From contig CBDDAC010000029.1 in assembly GCA_965224765.1 (NCBI GenBank), forward strand, positions 868,001 to 932,000: a stretch of 64,000 nt of DNA, given 5' to 3'. This stretch comes from CAZDBA01 sp965224765. GTDB taxonomy: Bacteria; Planctomycetota; Planctomycetia; Pirellulales; Pirellulaceae. A program made the position numbers and the translations under genes. The notes beneath the pieces are model-generated. The model worked only from the letters and a program-made list of their open reading frames with translations, was not told the DNA's origin and searched no databases. How positions within the stretch are numbered: the first letter of the stretch is position 1; the number at the start of each line of letters is the position of its first letter. Shown here piece after piece: positions 43,256 to 53,449 of this stretch.

Positions 43256-43441
43256 ATGTCAGGCAGTCAAGAATTGGTTAGTGCGAAGTACATTCAAGAT
43301 GAGGTGATTCTAGAAGAGGCTCGCCGCGGTGATCGTCGTTCACGCGAGAACTGTAACGCAAGCGCCGAGGGTTTCATGGTCTGGGGATTCTTCGCCGTGG
43401 CAATGTGTGCGATTGTGATGATCACTCGCTCGACCATGTAA
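43256..43441 (+). CDS. Small single-pass membrane protein
   Basis: The 61-residue product has a polar, charged N-terminal half (EEARRGDRRSRENC) and one C-terminal membrane helix (about 39-56). A GAGAGTGAG sequence lies before the ATG. No family was recognised; tail-anchored topology is the most that can be said. Confidence 0.55.
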   Translation: MSGSQELVSAKYIQDEVILEEARRGDRRSRENCNASAEGFMVWGFFAVAMCAIVMITRSTM

Positions 43442-43622
43442 GCATTGCGACTTCATTGGGAACGCAATCGAGTTTGCGTTCTGCAAATGGTCGCCCTGGA
43501 GCTCAGCGCGTTTCCAATACGATCACATTTGAAGTTCATGCCAAATTCCGCCAACCAAGGGGCCAGCTCCTGTGTACGGAGCCACCCTGCGTTTGGCGTT
43601 ACTTCAACAGAACCCAGAAGGC

Positions 43623-45131
43623 TTAGCGAGTTTTTTCGTCGTAAATCGGTAGCGGAAAATCCGTTTCGACGGTTCGAGTTTTCAGATAGGCTTGTTCGAG
43701 CCGTTCCACGATTTCTGGATTTGCCGCTGCAATATTGGTGGTTTCATTGCGATCATCGGCGAGGTTGTACAATTCCCAATCTAGTGGTTGGGGCTTTTTG
43801 AGTTTTCTGCGGACTGCCTTCCAATCGCCTACTCGAATTGCAGCGATTCCACCGTATCCACCGAATTCCCAGATCATGGGTTCCTCACGTTCTGGTGCTT
43901 CGCCACCTTTGAGTGCCGCAGTTAGATCCACGCCGTCCAGTTGTTGAGCGGGCAGTTGACCTCCGGCAATCTTTGTCAGTGTCGGAAACCAATCCGGGAA
44001 ATAACTGGGGAATTGAGTTTCGCTTCCCGCGGTGACATGGCCTGGCCATCGAACAATGCAGGGGACTCGGATGCCGCCTTCGTAACAACTTCCTTTGTAC
44101 CCCTTGAGTCCGTCGGTTGAATCAAAGAAAGTACATGCCGCCCCGCCAACGTGCCAGTTGGGATCTCTGCTGCGATGTGTAGGTCCGTTGTCTGAAGTGA
44201 AAATCACGATGGTGTTTTCGCTGAGCCCATGTTTTTCAAGCCGTTGAAGAATTTTTCCGACATGTTCATCCAGGTCGGAGATCATCGAAGCATAAGCGGC
44301 TCTTGGACGTGGGTGCGGTAGGTAGCCATTCTGGCCCCGATAGGCTCCATGTTCTTGGTCCCATTCCTCAGGGTATTGGTCGAGCCATTCCTGAGGTGGC
44401 TGCATTGCGACATGGGGTTCAACCAAAGGTAGATACAAAAAGAAGGGATCGTCATGGTTGTTGTCGACAAACTTCAAGGCTTGTTCCAGGATCTTGTCAG
44501 GAGCATAGTTGGTTGCTCGATAGTCTTCCGCAAGAACTTCTCCCTCAGGTTTTTTGTCATGTCCTGGAATGGGGTAGTTGTTGATTCGTTCTTCGCGCTC
44601 ATCGCTGTCAAGAAAAGGTGGATAGAAACTGTGCGCGTTTCGCTGGCAGTTGTAGCCATAGTAACGGTCAAATCCCTGACGGATCGGGGAGCCCGTTGTG
44701 TTGGACGGGCCTAGTCCCCATTTTCCAAAGGCACCTGTCTCATAACCTGAGTCCTTAAGGACCTCCGCGATCGTGACGATTTCTGACGTGATTGGCCACT
44801 GTCCTGGAAAGACTCTTCCATTGCCAGAGTCGCGGTTGGCACGAATTTCCGCATGAGCCAAATGTTGGCCAGTCATGAGAACGCAGCGAGCCGGTGCGCA
44901 GACTGGCGCTCCTGTATAGTGGTCAGTGAATCGCATGCCTTGTTGGGCCAATTGGTCCAGGTTGGGTGTGCGGATTTTCTCTTGACCGTAGCAGCCTAGT
45001 TCTCCATACCCCAAATCGTCAGCGAGAATGAAAACGATATTGGGTGGAGATTCTTTTTGCTGGGAGCACGCCGAGTCGGCGTAAATGAGAAAACTGAGAA
45101 TGACGCATGTGATGGATATTGTGTTTTTCAT
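43623..45131 (-). CDS. Exported Cys-type sulfatase
   Basis: The 502-residue protein has a signal peptide (about 1-22) and the type I sulfatase motif C-A-P-A-R at 78-82, where Cys78 is converted to formylglycine by a maturase. The metal-binding NIVFILADDLGYGELG at the start and IVIFTSDNG in the middle are typical. It hydrolyses sulfate esters, probably on algal or marine polysaccharides, in the periplasm or outside. The substrate is unknown. It stands alone, divergent from the Hsp70 gene. Confidence 0.95.
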   Translation of the reverse strand: MKNTISITCVILSFLIYADSACSQQKESPPNIVFILADDLGYGELGCYGQEKIRTPNLDQLAQQGMRFTDHYTGAPVCAPARCVLMTGQHLAHAEIRANRDSGNGRVFPGQWPITSEIVTIAEVLKDSGYETGAFGKWGLGPSNTTGSPIRQGFDRYYGYNCQRNAHSFYPPFLDSDEREERINNYPIPGHDKKPEGEVLAEDYRATNYAPDKILEQALKFVDNNHDDPFFLYLPLVEPHVAMQPPQEWLDQYPEEWDQEHGAYRGQNGYLPHPRPRAAYASMISDLDEHVGKILQRLEKHGLSENTIVIFTSDNGPTHRSRDPNWHVGGAACTFFDSTDGLKGYKGSCYEGGIRVPCIVRWPGHVTAGSETQFPSYFPDWFPTLTKIAGGQLPAQQLDGVDLTAALKGGEAPEREEPMIWEFGGYGGIAAIRVGDWKAVRRKLKKPQPLDWELYNLADDRNETTNIAAANPEIVERLEQAYLKTRTVETDFPLPIYDEKTR

Positions 45132-45301
45132 CGACTCATTTTAGCCTGCTGGCTCTGTGGTCGTAAAGTTCCTGTCGCCAAACATCTTTTCAAGATTGGT
45201 TAATCAGCGACAACAGCCCCGTTATTTCTTTATACTGTTTTGATCTGCCCCCGCTTTGCCGGCAGTTTTTGATTTCAGTTTACAACGTGGGATTCAGCAC
45301 A

Positions 45302-47197
45302 ATGTCAAAATGTCAAAAACTTTCGGTAGGAATTGATCTGGGTACGACTTTTTCTGTGGTGGCCAGTATGGATCGAGATGGCAAGGCCGTAACGATCCCC
45401 AATGACGAAGGTGATTTGAGTACTCCGAGTGTTGTTTACTTTGATTCCGATTGCACGGTTGTTGGAAACGAAGCGGTGAGTGCGTCTGAATTCGCACCGG
45501 AGAGAGCTGCCTGGTTTGCAAAACGAGACATCGGAGAGGACTCGATTCATCGCGATATTCTTGGGCATGCCTACCCGCCAGAAGTCGTCTTGGGGTTGAT
45601 TCTCAAGAAACTAAAAAATGATGCGGAGCTTAAGATTGGTGAATTCACCCAAGCCGTCATTACCGTGCCCGCGTACTTTAACGAGCCACGTCGAAAGGCG
45701 ATTCAGGACGCAGGGCGATTGGCCGGAATCAAAGTTCTTGACATTATCAACGAACCCACTGCCGCGGCAATTGCATTTGGTGTCGCCAATGGATACGTGG
45801 GCGAAGACGGAAATGCAAAAGACGCAGAACGCGTACTTGTTTACGATTTGGGAGGCGGAACATTTGACGTCACCTTGATGGATATCAAGGGAGGTGATTT
45901 TGAAACCATCGGCACCGCGGGCGATGTGCATCTTGGCGGCATGGATTGGGATGGACGCATCTTGCATCACCTTGCCGATCAATTTGAGCACGAGAATGGA
46001 CTCGATCCAAGAAGTGAACCTCATCATTTTCAAAAACTATTGCAGCAGGCGACTCGAGCCAAAAAGACTTTGACGTCCCGCATGCAAGCGCAAGTTCGGT
46101 TTTCCATGGAGGGCAAAAATTCTGTTCTGACGATCACACGCGATGAGTTTGTTTCGATGACCGCAGACCTGGTGGAACGGACCCGGATGACGGTGAAACG
46201 CTTGTTGAAAGAGGCCAATACTTCTTGGACAGAAGTGACGCGTTTGCTGTTGGTCGGTGGATCAACACGAATGCAGATGATCCAGGATATGTTAGAGGCC
46301 GACTCTGGTTTGAATTGTGATCGATCGCTTTCACCTGATGAGGCGGTTGCTCAGGGGGCTGCAATTTACGCACAAAATATTATGACTGCTGGCCAAACAC
46401 CAGGGTTGCTCGTTTCGAATGTTAACTCGCATGATTTGGGCGTGCTGGGCCGCGACCCCAAGTCTGGGCAACGGACGCGCCAGATGATGATTCCTAGAAA
46501 CAGCAAGATCCCTTTTACGCAACGCAAAAAATTTGTGACCTCCAAGGAGGGGCAAAAAGAGGTGGTCGTTACAGTAGTAGAAGGGGGCGCGGACTCAGGC
46601 GAGGGTGCGACCAAAATTGGCAAATGTCGAGTTTCTAACCTGCCGGAGAACCTTCCAAAAAACACTCCTGTTTACGTGACATTTCAATACACCTCTGACG
46701 GGCGGTTGTCAGTTCGGGCGGAACTACCGTCTGCCGAAATTCAAACTCAAATTTCTGTCCAGCGTTCATCAGGGATGTCGGACGACCAGTTAGCTTTTTG
46801 GCAGAAGCGAATTGAAACGGGGATCAAAATCGATTCGGATGAACCGGTGCCGAAACCAAAGAAACCGACTGCAAAGCCGAAGGTTCAATTGCCAAAAATT
46901 GCTCCAGTGCCTCCAGTGCAGGCTCGGCAATCCGAAACTCCTGCCAATAAATCGCAGCCAAGTATTCCGGTGTTCGAAGAGACTGTTCCTCAGGTGGATG
47001 AATCTTGCATCGTTGTAGGTGATCTTGAGGCAGTGGGAAATTCCAGCGCGGTATCGAAAATTGGCAAATTGGGGACTGACGAGGAACCGCTTGAGAAAGT
47101 GGGCGAGTCAAAGATTATTGTGGATAACGATTCGGAAAAGCCTAAGAGCATCAAGCTGGATGCGCTGGATGATTTTTTGAAAAATCTAGATGGCTAG
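45302..47197 (+). CDS. Hsp70/DnaK-family chaperone, divergent, with proline/lysine-rich tail
   Basis: About 631 residues from ATG 45302 (the frame is open to 45269). The ATPase domain is complete: VGIDLGTTFSVVASMDRDG, IINEPTAAAIAFG, VLVYDLGGGTFDVTLMD and LLLVGGSTRMQMI. The substrate-binding region (about 375-510) is DnaK-like but shortened. Residues beyond about 515 form a Pro/Lys/Gln-rich, then acidic tail instead of the normal helical lid. It is not the housekeeping DnaK type. A J-like protein gene follows at 47633 and is a likely partner. Confidence 0.88.
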   Translation: MSKCQKLSVGIDLGTTFSVVASMDRDGKAVTIPNDEGDLSTPSVVYFDSDCTVVGNEAVSASEFAPERAAWFAKRDIGEDSIHRDILGHAYPPEVVLGLILKKLKNDAELKIGEFTQAVITVPAYFNEPRRKAIQDAGRLAGIKVLDIINEPTAAAIAFGVANGYVGEDGNAKDAERVLVYDLGGGTFDVTLMDIKGGDFETIGTAGDVHLGGMDWDGRILHHLADQFEHENGLDPRSEPHHFQKLLQQATRAKKTLTSRMQAQVRFSMEGKNSVLTITRDEFVSMTADLVERTRMTVKRLLKEANTSWTEVTRLLLVGGSTRMQMIQDMLEADSGLNCDRSLSPDEAVAQGAAIYAQNIMTAGQTPGLLVSNVNSHDLGVLGRDPKSGQRTRQMMIPRNSKIPFTQRKKFVTSKEGQKEVVVTVVEGGADSGEGATKIGKCRVSNLPENLPKNTPVYVTFQYTSDGRLSVRAELPSAEIQTQISVQRSSGMSDDQLAFWQKRIETGIKIDSDEPVPKPKKPTAKPKVQLPKIAPVPPVQARQSETPANKSQPSIPVFEETVPQVDESCIVVGDLEAVGNSSAVSKIGKLGTDEEPLEKVGESKIIVDNDSEKPKSIKLDALDDFLKNLDG

Positions 47198-47632
47198 CGC
47201 AAGTTGCCCGAACTGACAACCTTTGGCGGTGTTGATCGGTTGCGATTGGAGGATTCCGCTCAGCGACAAGTCCATCGTGAGGAGTCAATGGAAACCCGAC
47301 GCGTCAGCGAGGACGTGTCAGGTTCGTCCTCGCTCACGCGTCGGGTTTCCAAAAAGCAGGTCGTTTTCGTCCAGTTTTCATGCACGAATGAAAACTCATA
47401 GCCTCTAGGCGTCGGCATCTGTTGGCTTGTGGTGCCGCAATCAAGGTATCGCAGCAAACCAATTCTGCTACTCATGGTTGGAGGAAGGAGTTTAATTCCA
47501 AATCGATCTGCGAAACTGCTCAAGCTTTGGTCAGGCAACTTGCGTGAGTCGCTGAATCGGCAACAATTTATGGGATAGTTAAACGTTCCGACGGCGCGTT
47601 TTTGTGTTGCTTTTTCAACTCCGTTTTTCATA
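47198..47632. other. Intergenic region with palindromic repeat
   Basis: The 435 bases between the Hsp70 and J-like genes contain a REPIN-like palindrome at 47290-47350, followed by a sequence related to the 67-base repeats. Nothing else was recognised; the J-like gene promoter may lie near its right end. Confidence 0.55.
47290..47350. repeat. Large palindromic repeat (REPIN-like), intact copy
   Basis: GGAAACCCGACGCGTCAGCG on the left pairs with CGCTCACGCGTCGGGTTTCC on the right, with inner arms GAGGACG / CGTCCTC. The arms match the copies at 15168 and 28703, and the centre carries TGTCAGGTT as at 15203. Confidence 0.92.
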
Positions 47633-48640
47633 ATGTCGAAATCTTTTGATCCGTATCGCAATTGGTTAGGGCTTTCCGAACAGGAAACGCCACCGAACCA
47701 TTATCAACTTTTGGGGCTAACAGATTTCGAGCCTGATGTTGAAGTCATTCGCGCAGCGGGCGACATGCGGACACAATTTCTTCAGGATGTTTCCAGTGGT
47801 GAGCATGTGGTAGAGGCTCAGCGTCTTTTAAACCAAGTTGCAGCGGCTCTGCTGTGCCTGACAAATCTCGCCCAGAAACAAGCTTACGATTCTCAATTGC
47901 GACAGGACGGGCAGAACAAGTCAGATACCCACGAACGAAACAAGAATCCAGGGTTTAAGGGCCGAACGGTGAAAGGGGCGGTGCCTCCTGAGAAACCGGT
48001 GGTCACCCAACAGGCGAAGCGAGCATTTCCCCTATGGGGTTATTGGGTGACACTTTTCTTGATCGGCGGAGTTGCCATTGGCGCCTTGTTGCTGACGCAA
48101 GGGAAGGACAAAACAGCGGGGCAGGGCGGTTTCGAAGGTCGCAAAGGACAACCAGAAAAGACGGTAATCGCCGATTTTTTGAGCGCGAAGAATGGCGAGA
48201 TGCAATGGAGTTCGGAAATTGGCAGCTGGAAGTTAAACGAGGGTGTGCAGATTAATGATACTCGCGATGAAGGAAGGAAGTACCTTCATTTGACGGGTGG
48301 GAAAAATCGAATGGCATCAGTTCAGCTTTCGCAAGATGTAGATCGTCAAGGGATTTTGACGGTGCATGCTGAACGTTGGTCAAACCGTGGGGAGTTTGAT
48401 TTTCAAGTTCAAGAGTCTTCTGATGGATTGAACTGGAAAGTCATCGAGCAAGAGGCCTATGGTGACGAAATCAAGAAACGTTCCAAGGGCAGCAGCGGGG
48501 CGGCTTGGGCAGTGATCTACCAATTGAAGAACCCTCGGATGACTCACCTTCGATTCGTATGCGAAAGTGCGGAGCGGCGAGATCCAAAAACAGGGGGTGT
48601 TTTGATTGGGCGAGTCATGATTGCTCCCCCGGCACGCTAA
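47633..48640 (+). CDS. J-domain-like membrane protein with C-terminal beta-sandwich (candidate Hsp70 partner)
   Basis: The 335-residue protein opens with FDPYRNWLGLSEQETPPNHY and LLGLTDFEPDVEVIRAA, a planctomycete N-terminal module that resembles a degenerate J domain; the HPD tripeptide itself is not present. One membrane helix (about 135-155) follows a basic linker. The C-terminal part (about 175-335) looks like a discoidin/F5-F8-type beta-sandwich (FDFQVQESSDGLNWKVIEQE). The gene follows an Hsp70 gene on the same strand, so it may recruit that chaperone to the membrane. The start is ATG 47633. Confidence 0.72.
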   Translation: MSKSFDPYRNWLGLSEQETPPNHYQLLGLTDFEPDVEVIRAAGDMRTQFLQDVSSGEHVVEAQRLLNQVAAALLCLTNLAQKQAYDSQLRQDGQNKSDTHERNKNPGFKGRTVKGAVPPEKPVVTQQAKRAFPLWGYWVTLFLIGGVAIGALLLTQGKDKTAGQGGFEGRKGQPEKTVIADFLSAKNGEMQWSSEIGSWKLNEGVQINDTRDEGRKYLHLTGGKNRMASVQLSQDVDRQGILTVHAERWSNRGEFDFQVQESSDGLNWKVIEQEAYGDEIKKRSKGSSGAAWAVIYQLKNPRMTHLRFVCESAERRDPKTGGVLIGRVMIAPPAR

Positions 48641-48718
48641 AAATTCTCCAGTATCTTTAATTTCGGTTTTTCGTGATGATACAGGGTCAAAAATTGCTGT
48701 CTTTCTAAACAAGAAATC

Positions 48719-51700
48719 ATGCGAAAACGGATTTTCAAAACGGTGCCATTGTTGGCGATACTTTTCTGCGGATTGCTCGCAGGAGTTCAATGGGCCAATG
48801 CCCAGCAGGTGGTCAAAAACGATATGGCTTCGTTGGTCACCAATGATGACGTGACTTCTGAGGATATCGCTGGACTTCGAGCACTGATTCCAGCTGACGA
48901 CGAGAAGTTGGCAGCGGAAATCCAGGAAGTACTCAATCATGCCGACCTCAATCTGAAGCAGGCTGACACTTTTCGACAGGCCAGTGAAGAAAATGATCGC
49001 GTGCGGAAAGACGTTGCTGGGCACGTTGAGGAGCTCAATCGCAGGGCTCCTGGTGGTGGAGGAGCGGATCGGGACTGGTCCAAGATGTCCATAGATGCGT
49101 TGCAAAGCTTTGTTCTAGAGCAAACGGAGTCGGTAAACCAGACGCGAGAATTGTCTGAGAAAGCGGCTGCCCATCTGGGAGCAAGAATCACGCGTCGGCA
49201 GCAGATTCGCGAAAAACTGCCAGTAATTGATCAGTCCCGAGAGGACCTCAAGCAACGGTTGCAGGAGGCGCCTCAAGATCAAGTGATCGACCAGGCAAGA
49301 AGTCTGGATATGAGAACCAAGGTTCAGGCATTGGCGTTGGAGAAAAAGGCCTTGGATTCGGAGCTATCGCGATTCGATGCCGAGGATCAAGTTGACTTTC
49401 CGAGACTCAACTCGGAATCTCTTAAGCAGCAGACTGCTGAAATTCAGGAGGTGCTTGAAGCTGCACAGGGAGAGCTCAATCGACGGCGTACCGCAGAAGC
49501 TGCAGAGACGGAGCGGGAAACTCGACTGAGTCGGCTTGGCGATAATCCGCTCATGAAACCAAGTTTTGAGAAGAACCTGAAGCTGGCAGAAGACAATCTC
49601 GCTGCGGCCGGACAAATTTCAGAAGCTGAATCCTTGCTGACCGATAAGACGGAAGAACTTAGTCAGCTAAAAAAACAGTTTAACGATGCGAAGTTTCGTG
49701 TACGGGAAATTGGGCTTTCGGGTTCGGTTGGTGCGATGTTGAGGAATCAGAAGGATCAGCTACCCAGCCAGCTAAGCCTTGCCGTGATTGCTGCAGGTAA
49801 CAGCGAATCCAAGGATGTCCAGTTTCAACTTTACGAAGTTAAACAGCAATTGAAGAGCCATGACGAAAATACGATCCGCGATGAAATCTTGAAGTCGGGC
49901 ATGGGAACGGTAAAGGAGCTTGAGGAACTTTCCGATTCAGTCAACCAGCTGAACAGTCAGCGAAGTTCGCTGTTGGTAGCGGCGAGTAAAAACTTCAATG
50001 CACGGCATGAGTTAGTGATCGAACTGGAACTGGTGAATAGTCAACTGACTGATTTGGTTGGCCAGTATCGAGATTTTATCAATGAGCACATCCTTTGGAT
50101 TCGCAGCAACGAGTTGCTTTTTGCTTCCATCAAAATTGATGAGAGTGATCGTAATGCATTCGTTTCCCATCAGTGGATTCGAGTTTGGAATCTGTTGGCT
50201 GCCGACTGGTCTCGACATGCTTGGATCTATTTATCGATGGCTTCGGTGGTGCTTTTTCTGTTGCTGGTCAAACCGAGAATGCGAAGGGCAGTCGATGAGT
50301 TTGGAGTGGAAGCAGCCCAAGGAGGGTGCATCAGTTTTTGGCCTACCGCGAAATCGTTAGTTTTGTCTGTGACCATGGCGTTGATTGTCCCGATGATTCT
50401 GCTGTTTGTGGCTTGGCGACTGCTGATGGCTGTGCGATGGGGTGCAGAGAATGGATGGTTGGTTTCCGCAATTGCCAACGCACTTTTTTACACAAGTTGG
50501 TTTGCCATCCCCGCTGAAATTTTGAAACGATTCTGCCGTCGTTCTGGATTGGCACACATGCATTTCAATTGGACCAACGATAGTGTCAGGATGATTCAGC
50601 GGAACCTGAAGTGGGCAAGTCCTTTGGGAAGTCTTGTCGTTTTCAGCATTTCGTTTTTCTACTTTCTCGATACGCATCATCAGAATGACTTGATTGAGCG
50701 AGGGGTGTTTTTGATTGGAATGGTCATGTTGACCGTGTTGCTCTTTCGTTGTTTGAATCCAAATTCAGGGGTGTTTCGTGACTACTTGCGCCAGCATGAG
50801 GGCTCTTGGGCGAATCAGCTCAGCACGGTTTGGTTTGGTTTTCTGCTACTTGTGCCGGTGACTTTAGGCTTGCTCACGGTGGTGGGCTATTTCTACACCA
50901 GCTTGAATTTGGCTGCCTGCGTGTTCATGACGTTTGTATTTGGGTTGATTGTTGAGACGGTTCGCGCATTGTTAATGCGATTTATTTTGACCCGCCGCCG
51001 CCATGCACATATTGAACTGGCGCGACGTCGAAGAGAGGCAAGTTTTCAAGAGAACCCAAAAAAGGAAACCAATGGCCAGGGAGAATTGGCTGCCGCGGTT
51101 GGAGGCAAGGGATTTACAGATTTGGAATTGTTGGAGGGCTTTAATGTTGACGAATATGCAACGCAGAGCCGAAAACTGATCGGATTAAGTCTAGGAGTGA
51201 TCTGGTTTCTGGGTTTGTGGATGATCTGGACGGATGTTTTGCCAGCGCTTCGAGCGTTGGATCGATATCCCGTTTGGGCAACGGCAACGGAATCGGATAC
51301 TTCGACGGTGGCTGATGCCAGCGTAACGTCGGGTGGCGGAAGTTTTCCATCGGGATCGGTGGAAGTAACGGATGTTGAGGCCAAAGGCACCCGCATCACG
51401 ATTCACGATCTATTAGTCTTTGTCTTGATTGCGATGATCACAATGGTCCTCGCTCGGAACTTGCCAGGTTTAGTGGAGATGACGTTTCTTAATCATCTGC
51501 CGGTCGAGCCATCGGTTCGCTATGCATCCAAGTCAATCATGAGCTATTTGATTGTTTTGCTGGGGATTGTGTTGGCGTTTCGCAGTATTCAGGTGGGATG
51601 GGCTCAGGTTCAGTGGCTGGCAACTGCACTCACCTTTGGGTTGGCGTTTGGCTTGCAGGAAATTTTCGCGAACTTTGTTGCAGGAATTATTTTGCTTTTC

Positions 51701-52201
51701 GAGCGACCCATTCGAATTGGTGACGTCGTGACCATCGACGAAGTTACCGGGGTGGTGACGAAGATTCGCACTCGCGCGACGACGGTATCGAACTGGGACC
51801 GAAAAGAGTACGTGATTCCCAATAAGGAGTTCATCACTGGACGCGTGTTGAATTGGACGTTGACCGATGAAGTCAATCGAATCGTGATTAACGTGGGGAT
51901 AGCGTACGGATCGGATGTAGAGTTGGCCAAGCGAATTCTTCTCGAAATTTGCGAAGGACATCCTAAAACGATCGAGAATCCTTCGACCAACGTGACGTTT
52001 GAGCAATTTGGCGATAGCTCGTTGTTGTTGACCGTTCGAACATTCGTGCCCAACGTTGATAGTCGGTTGACGGTGATTGATCAGTTGCATACGAGCATCA
52101 ACAAGGCCTTTGAAGATGCCGGGATTGAAATCAGCTTTCCGCAAATGGATTTGCATATTCGCGGTGCCGACGATGCTTTGTTGAAGAGCTTGAAACCCTA
52201 A
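48719..52201 (+). CDS. Large MscS-type mechanosensitive channel (MscK/MscM-like)
   Basis: This 1160-residue protein carries a signal peptide (about 1-26) and a long coiled-coil periplasmic region (about 40-450). Ten or so membrane helices lie between about 500 and 985, and a C-terminal MscS domain follows. The pore helix region reads ATALTFGLAFGLQEIFANFV, followed by RPIRIGDVVTIDEVTGVV and the beta-domain. Channels of this kind release solutes during hypo-osmotic shock. A Gly/Ser-rich insert (about 855-885) is unusual but common in large members. Start is the ATG after AAACAAGAAATC. Confidence 0.92.
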   Translation: MRKRIFKTVPLLAILFCGLLAGVQWANAQQVVKNDMASLVTNDDVTSEDIAGLRALIPADDEKLAAEIQEVLNHADLNLKQADTFRQASEENDRVRKDVAGHVEELNRRAPGGGGADRDWSKMSIDALQSFVLEQTESVNQTRELSEKAAAHLGARITRRQQIREKLPVIDQSREDLKQRLQEAPQDQVIDQARSLDMRTKVQALALEKKALDSELSRFDAEDQVDFPRLNSESLKQQTAEIQEVLEAAQGELNRRRTAEAAETERETRLSRLGDNPLMKPSFEKNLKLAEDNLAAAGQISEAESLLTDKTEELSQLKKQFNDAKFRVREIGLSGSVGAMLRNQKDQLPSQLSLAVIAAGNSESKDVQFQLYEVKQQLKSHDENTIRDEILKSGMGTVKELEELSDSVNQLNSQRSSLLVAASKNFNARHELVIELELVNSQLTDLVGQYRDFINEHILWIRSNELLFASIKIDESDRNAFVSHQWIRVWNLLAADWSRHAWIYLSMASVVLFLLLVKPRMRRAVDEFGVEAAQGGCISFWPTAKSLVLSVTMALIVPMILLFVAWRLLMAVRWGAENGWLVSAIANALFYTSWFAIPAEILKRFCRRSGLAHMHFNWTNDSVRMIQRNLKWASPLGSLVVFSISFFYFLDTHHQNDLIERGVFLIGMVMLTVLLFRCLNPNSGVFRDYLRQHEGSWANQLSTVWFGFLLLVPVTLGLLTVVGYFYTSLNLAACVFMTFVFGLIVETVRALLMRFILTRRRHAHIELARRRREASFQENPKKETNGQGELAAAVGGKGFTDLELLEGFNVDEYATQSRKLIGLSLGVIWFLGLWMIWTDVLPALRALDRYPVWATATESDTSTVADASVTSGGGSFPSGSVEVTDVEAKGTRITIHDLLVFVLIAMITMVLARNLPGLVEMTFLNHLPVEPSVRYASKSIMSYLIVLLGIVLAFRSIQVGWAQVQWLATALTFGLAFGLQEIFANFVAGIILLFERPIRIGDVVTIDEVTGVVTKIRTRATTVSNWDRKEYVIPNKEFITGRVLNWTLTDEVNRIVINVGIAYGSDVELAKRILLEICEGHPKTIENPSTNVTFEQFGDSSLLLTVRTFVPNVDSRLTVIDQLHTSINKAFEDAGIEISFPQMDLHIRGADDALLKSLKP

Positions 52202-52247
52202 TCGAGTCGTCGATCGCAGACTCGTTGTTGTAATTGAGGTGGACAAC

Positions 52248-52799
52248 TTGAAGAAGAGAATTTGTTTCGTACTCGCCGCTTTTCATTTGATTGCTTTGGC
52301 GGTTTGCACCTACATCGCCGCAATCGAAATTGAGACGATTCTTGTAACGGGCTGGATCTGTTCCGCAACGGGAATCGTCTCGGGTATCGCTGCCAGAGTT
52401 GCAAAGCAGCAGCTGCTTGCCGTTATTCAATTCTTGACACCAGTACTCGCGGCGACCTTGTATCTGCTGGAATCGAATTTTCTCCATCTCGGACCGGAGG
52501 ATGCCGCGTTGCCGTTTTGTGTGGCTTTTGTTGCGAACCAATTGTTAACGACCATTGCAACGTTGGTTCAATTGAATCGAACGGCGGATTCCCAAGTTCG
52601 AAGTAAGATGCAACTATCCATTCAATCAATGTTGTTCTGTACTCTAAGCTGCTCAGTTTTTTTCGCGGCAACTCGATATCTATTGGAGAGAGAGCATGAC
52701 GTGATGATGGCAATTGCATTGGCCTTGGCAGGCTTAACATTTGTTGGCCTACTTCTTACCCTGTACAATGCTTTGGTTTCATCTCGCTCCGTCGTGTAG
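52248..52799 (+). CDS. Six-helix membrane protein of unknown function
   Basis: About 183 residues, nearly all membrane helices (about 8-28, 32-52, 58-80, 85-108, 130-147, 155-175). TTG 52248 is preferred because GAGGTGG (52236-52242) lies five bases before it; a GTG at 52239 lies inside that site. No family was recognised. The gene follows the channel gene by 46 bases in the same direction. Confidence 0.65.
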   Translation: MKKRICFVLAAFHLIALAVCTYIAAIEIETILVTGWICSATGIVSGIAARVAKQQLLAVIQFLTPVLAATLYLLESNFLHLGPEDAALPFCVAFVANQLLTTIATLVQLNRTADSQVRSKMQLSIQSMLFCTLSCSVFFAATRYLLEREHDVMMAIALALAGLTFVGLLLTLYNALVSSRSVV

Positions 52800-52945
52800 A
52801 AACGTATCGGAACCGACTTGCCTCACGGACGACATTGGCCCCAGCATGTATGGACCAACATTAGAGGTCTCTTTGACGATTGATTCATGTTGAAATTACA
52901 CGACAATGGCGGATGCTTGGACTCAAAAACGCAAAGGTGTATTGA

Positions 52946-53449
52946 GTGAATCACAATCCATATGAATCTCCATCGATCGGTGACGATGAAGGTGCTTTAG
53001 GCGACTTCACCGAATTTGCCAAAGATACTCATGAGGCTTCGGATAATCTTCGGTTTGCGTCTCGAATTGTCCGTGGGATATCCATTTGTTGCGCCTTGGC
53101 TGCGGTGTATTCATTGGTTTCACTTGTCATGGGATTCTACTACCTGGTTTTCACTGGAAGTTGGTCTTGGTTTCACACTCAGACGATGGTCAAAGGCTTG
53201 ACGGTTCCGGCGTACGTGATCCTTTGTCGATTTTCATGGTGCTATGCAAAAACTTTACGACATCTTTCAGTTTCGATGTCCCGCTCAAACGAGATGAAGA
53301 CTGAGTCCCATATTGAAAATTTGACTTGGTTGTCCTTGGGGGTAGCATTCTTGATCTTTTGCAAAACCTCCGATTTTTGTGTCCAACTTTCAATGGCACT
53401 TTTCTTTTTCCAGATGGTAAAGCGTATCGATGGCTGGCCAAGAACATAG
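52946..53449 (+). CDS. Membrane protein with planctomycete NPYESP N-terminus
   Basis: The 167-residue protein starts with GTG and NHNPYESPSI, an N-terminal motif seen in many planctomycete membrane proteins. About four membrane helices follow (about 44-68, 82-100, 126-142, 145-160). Function is unknown. Same direction as the two genes before it. Confidence 0.68.
   Translation: MNHNPYESPSIGDDEGALGDFTEFAKDTHEASDNLRFASRIVRGISICCALAAVYSLVSLVMGFYYLVFTGSWSWFHTQTMVKGLTVPAYVILCRFSWCYAKTLRHLSVSMSRSNEMKTESHIENLTWLSLGVAFLIFCKTSDFCVQLSMALFFFQMVKRIDGWPRT

Noticed and set aside
48380..49105. 241-codon leftward frame
   Set aside because: Crosses the end of the J-like gene and the start of the MscS-type gene on the opposite strand; no recognisable domain.
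51533..52246. 237-codon leftward frame
   Set aside because: Antisense to the conserved MscS domain.
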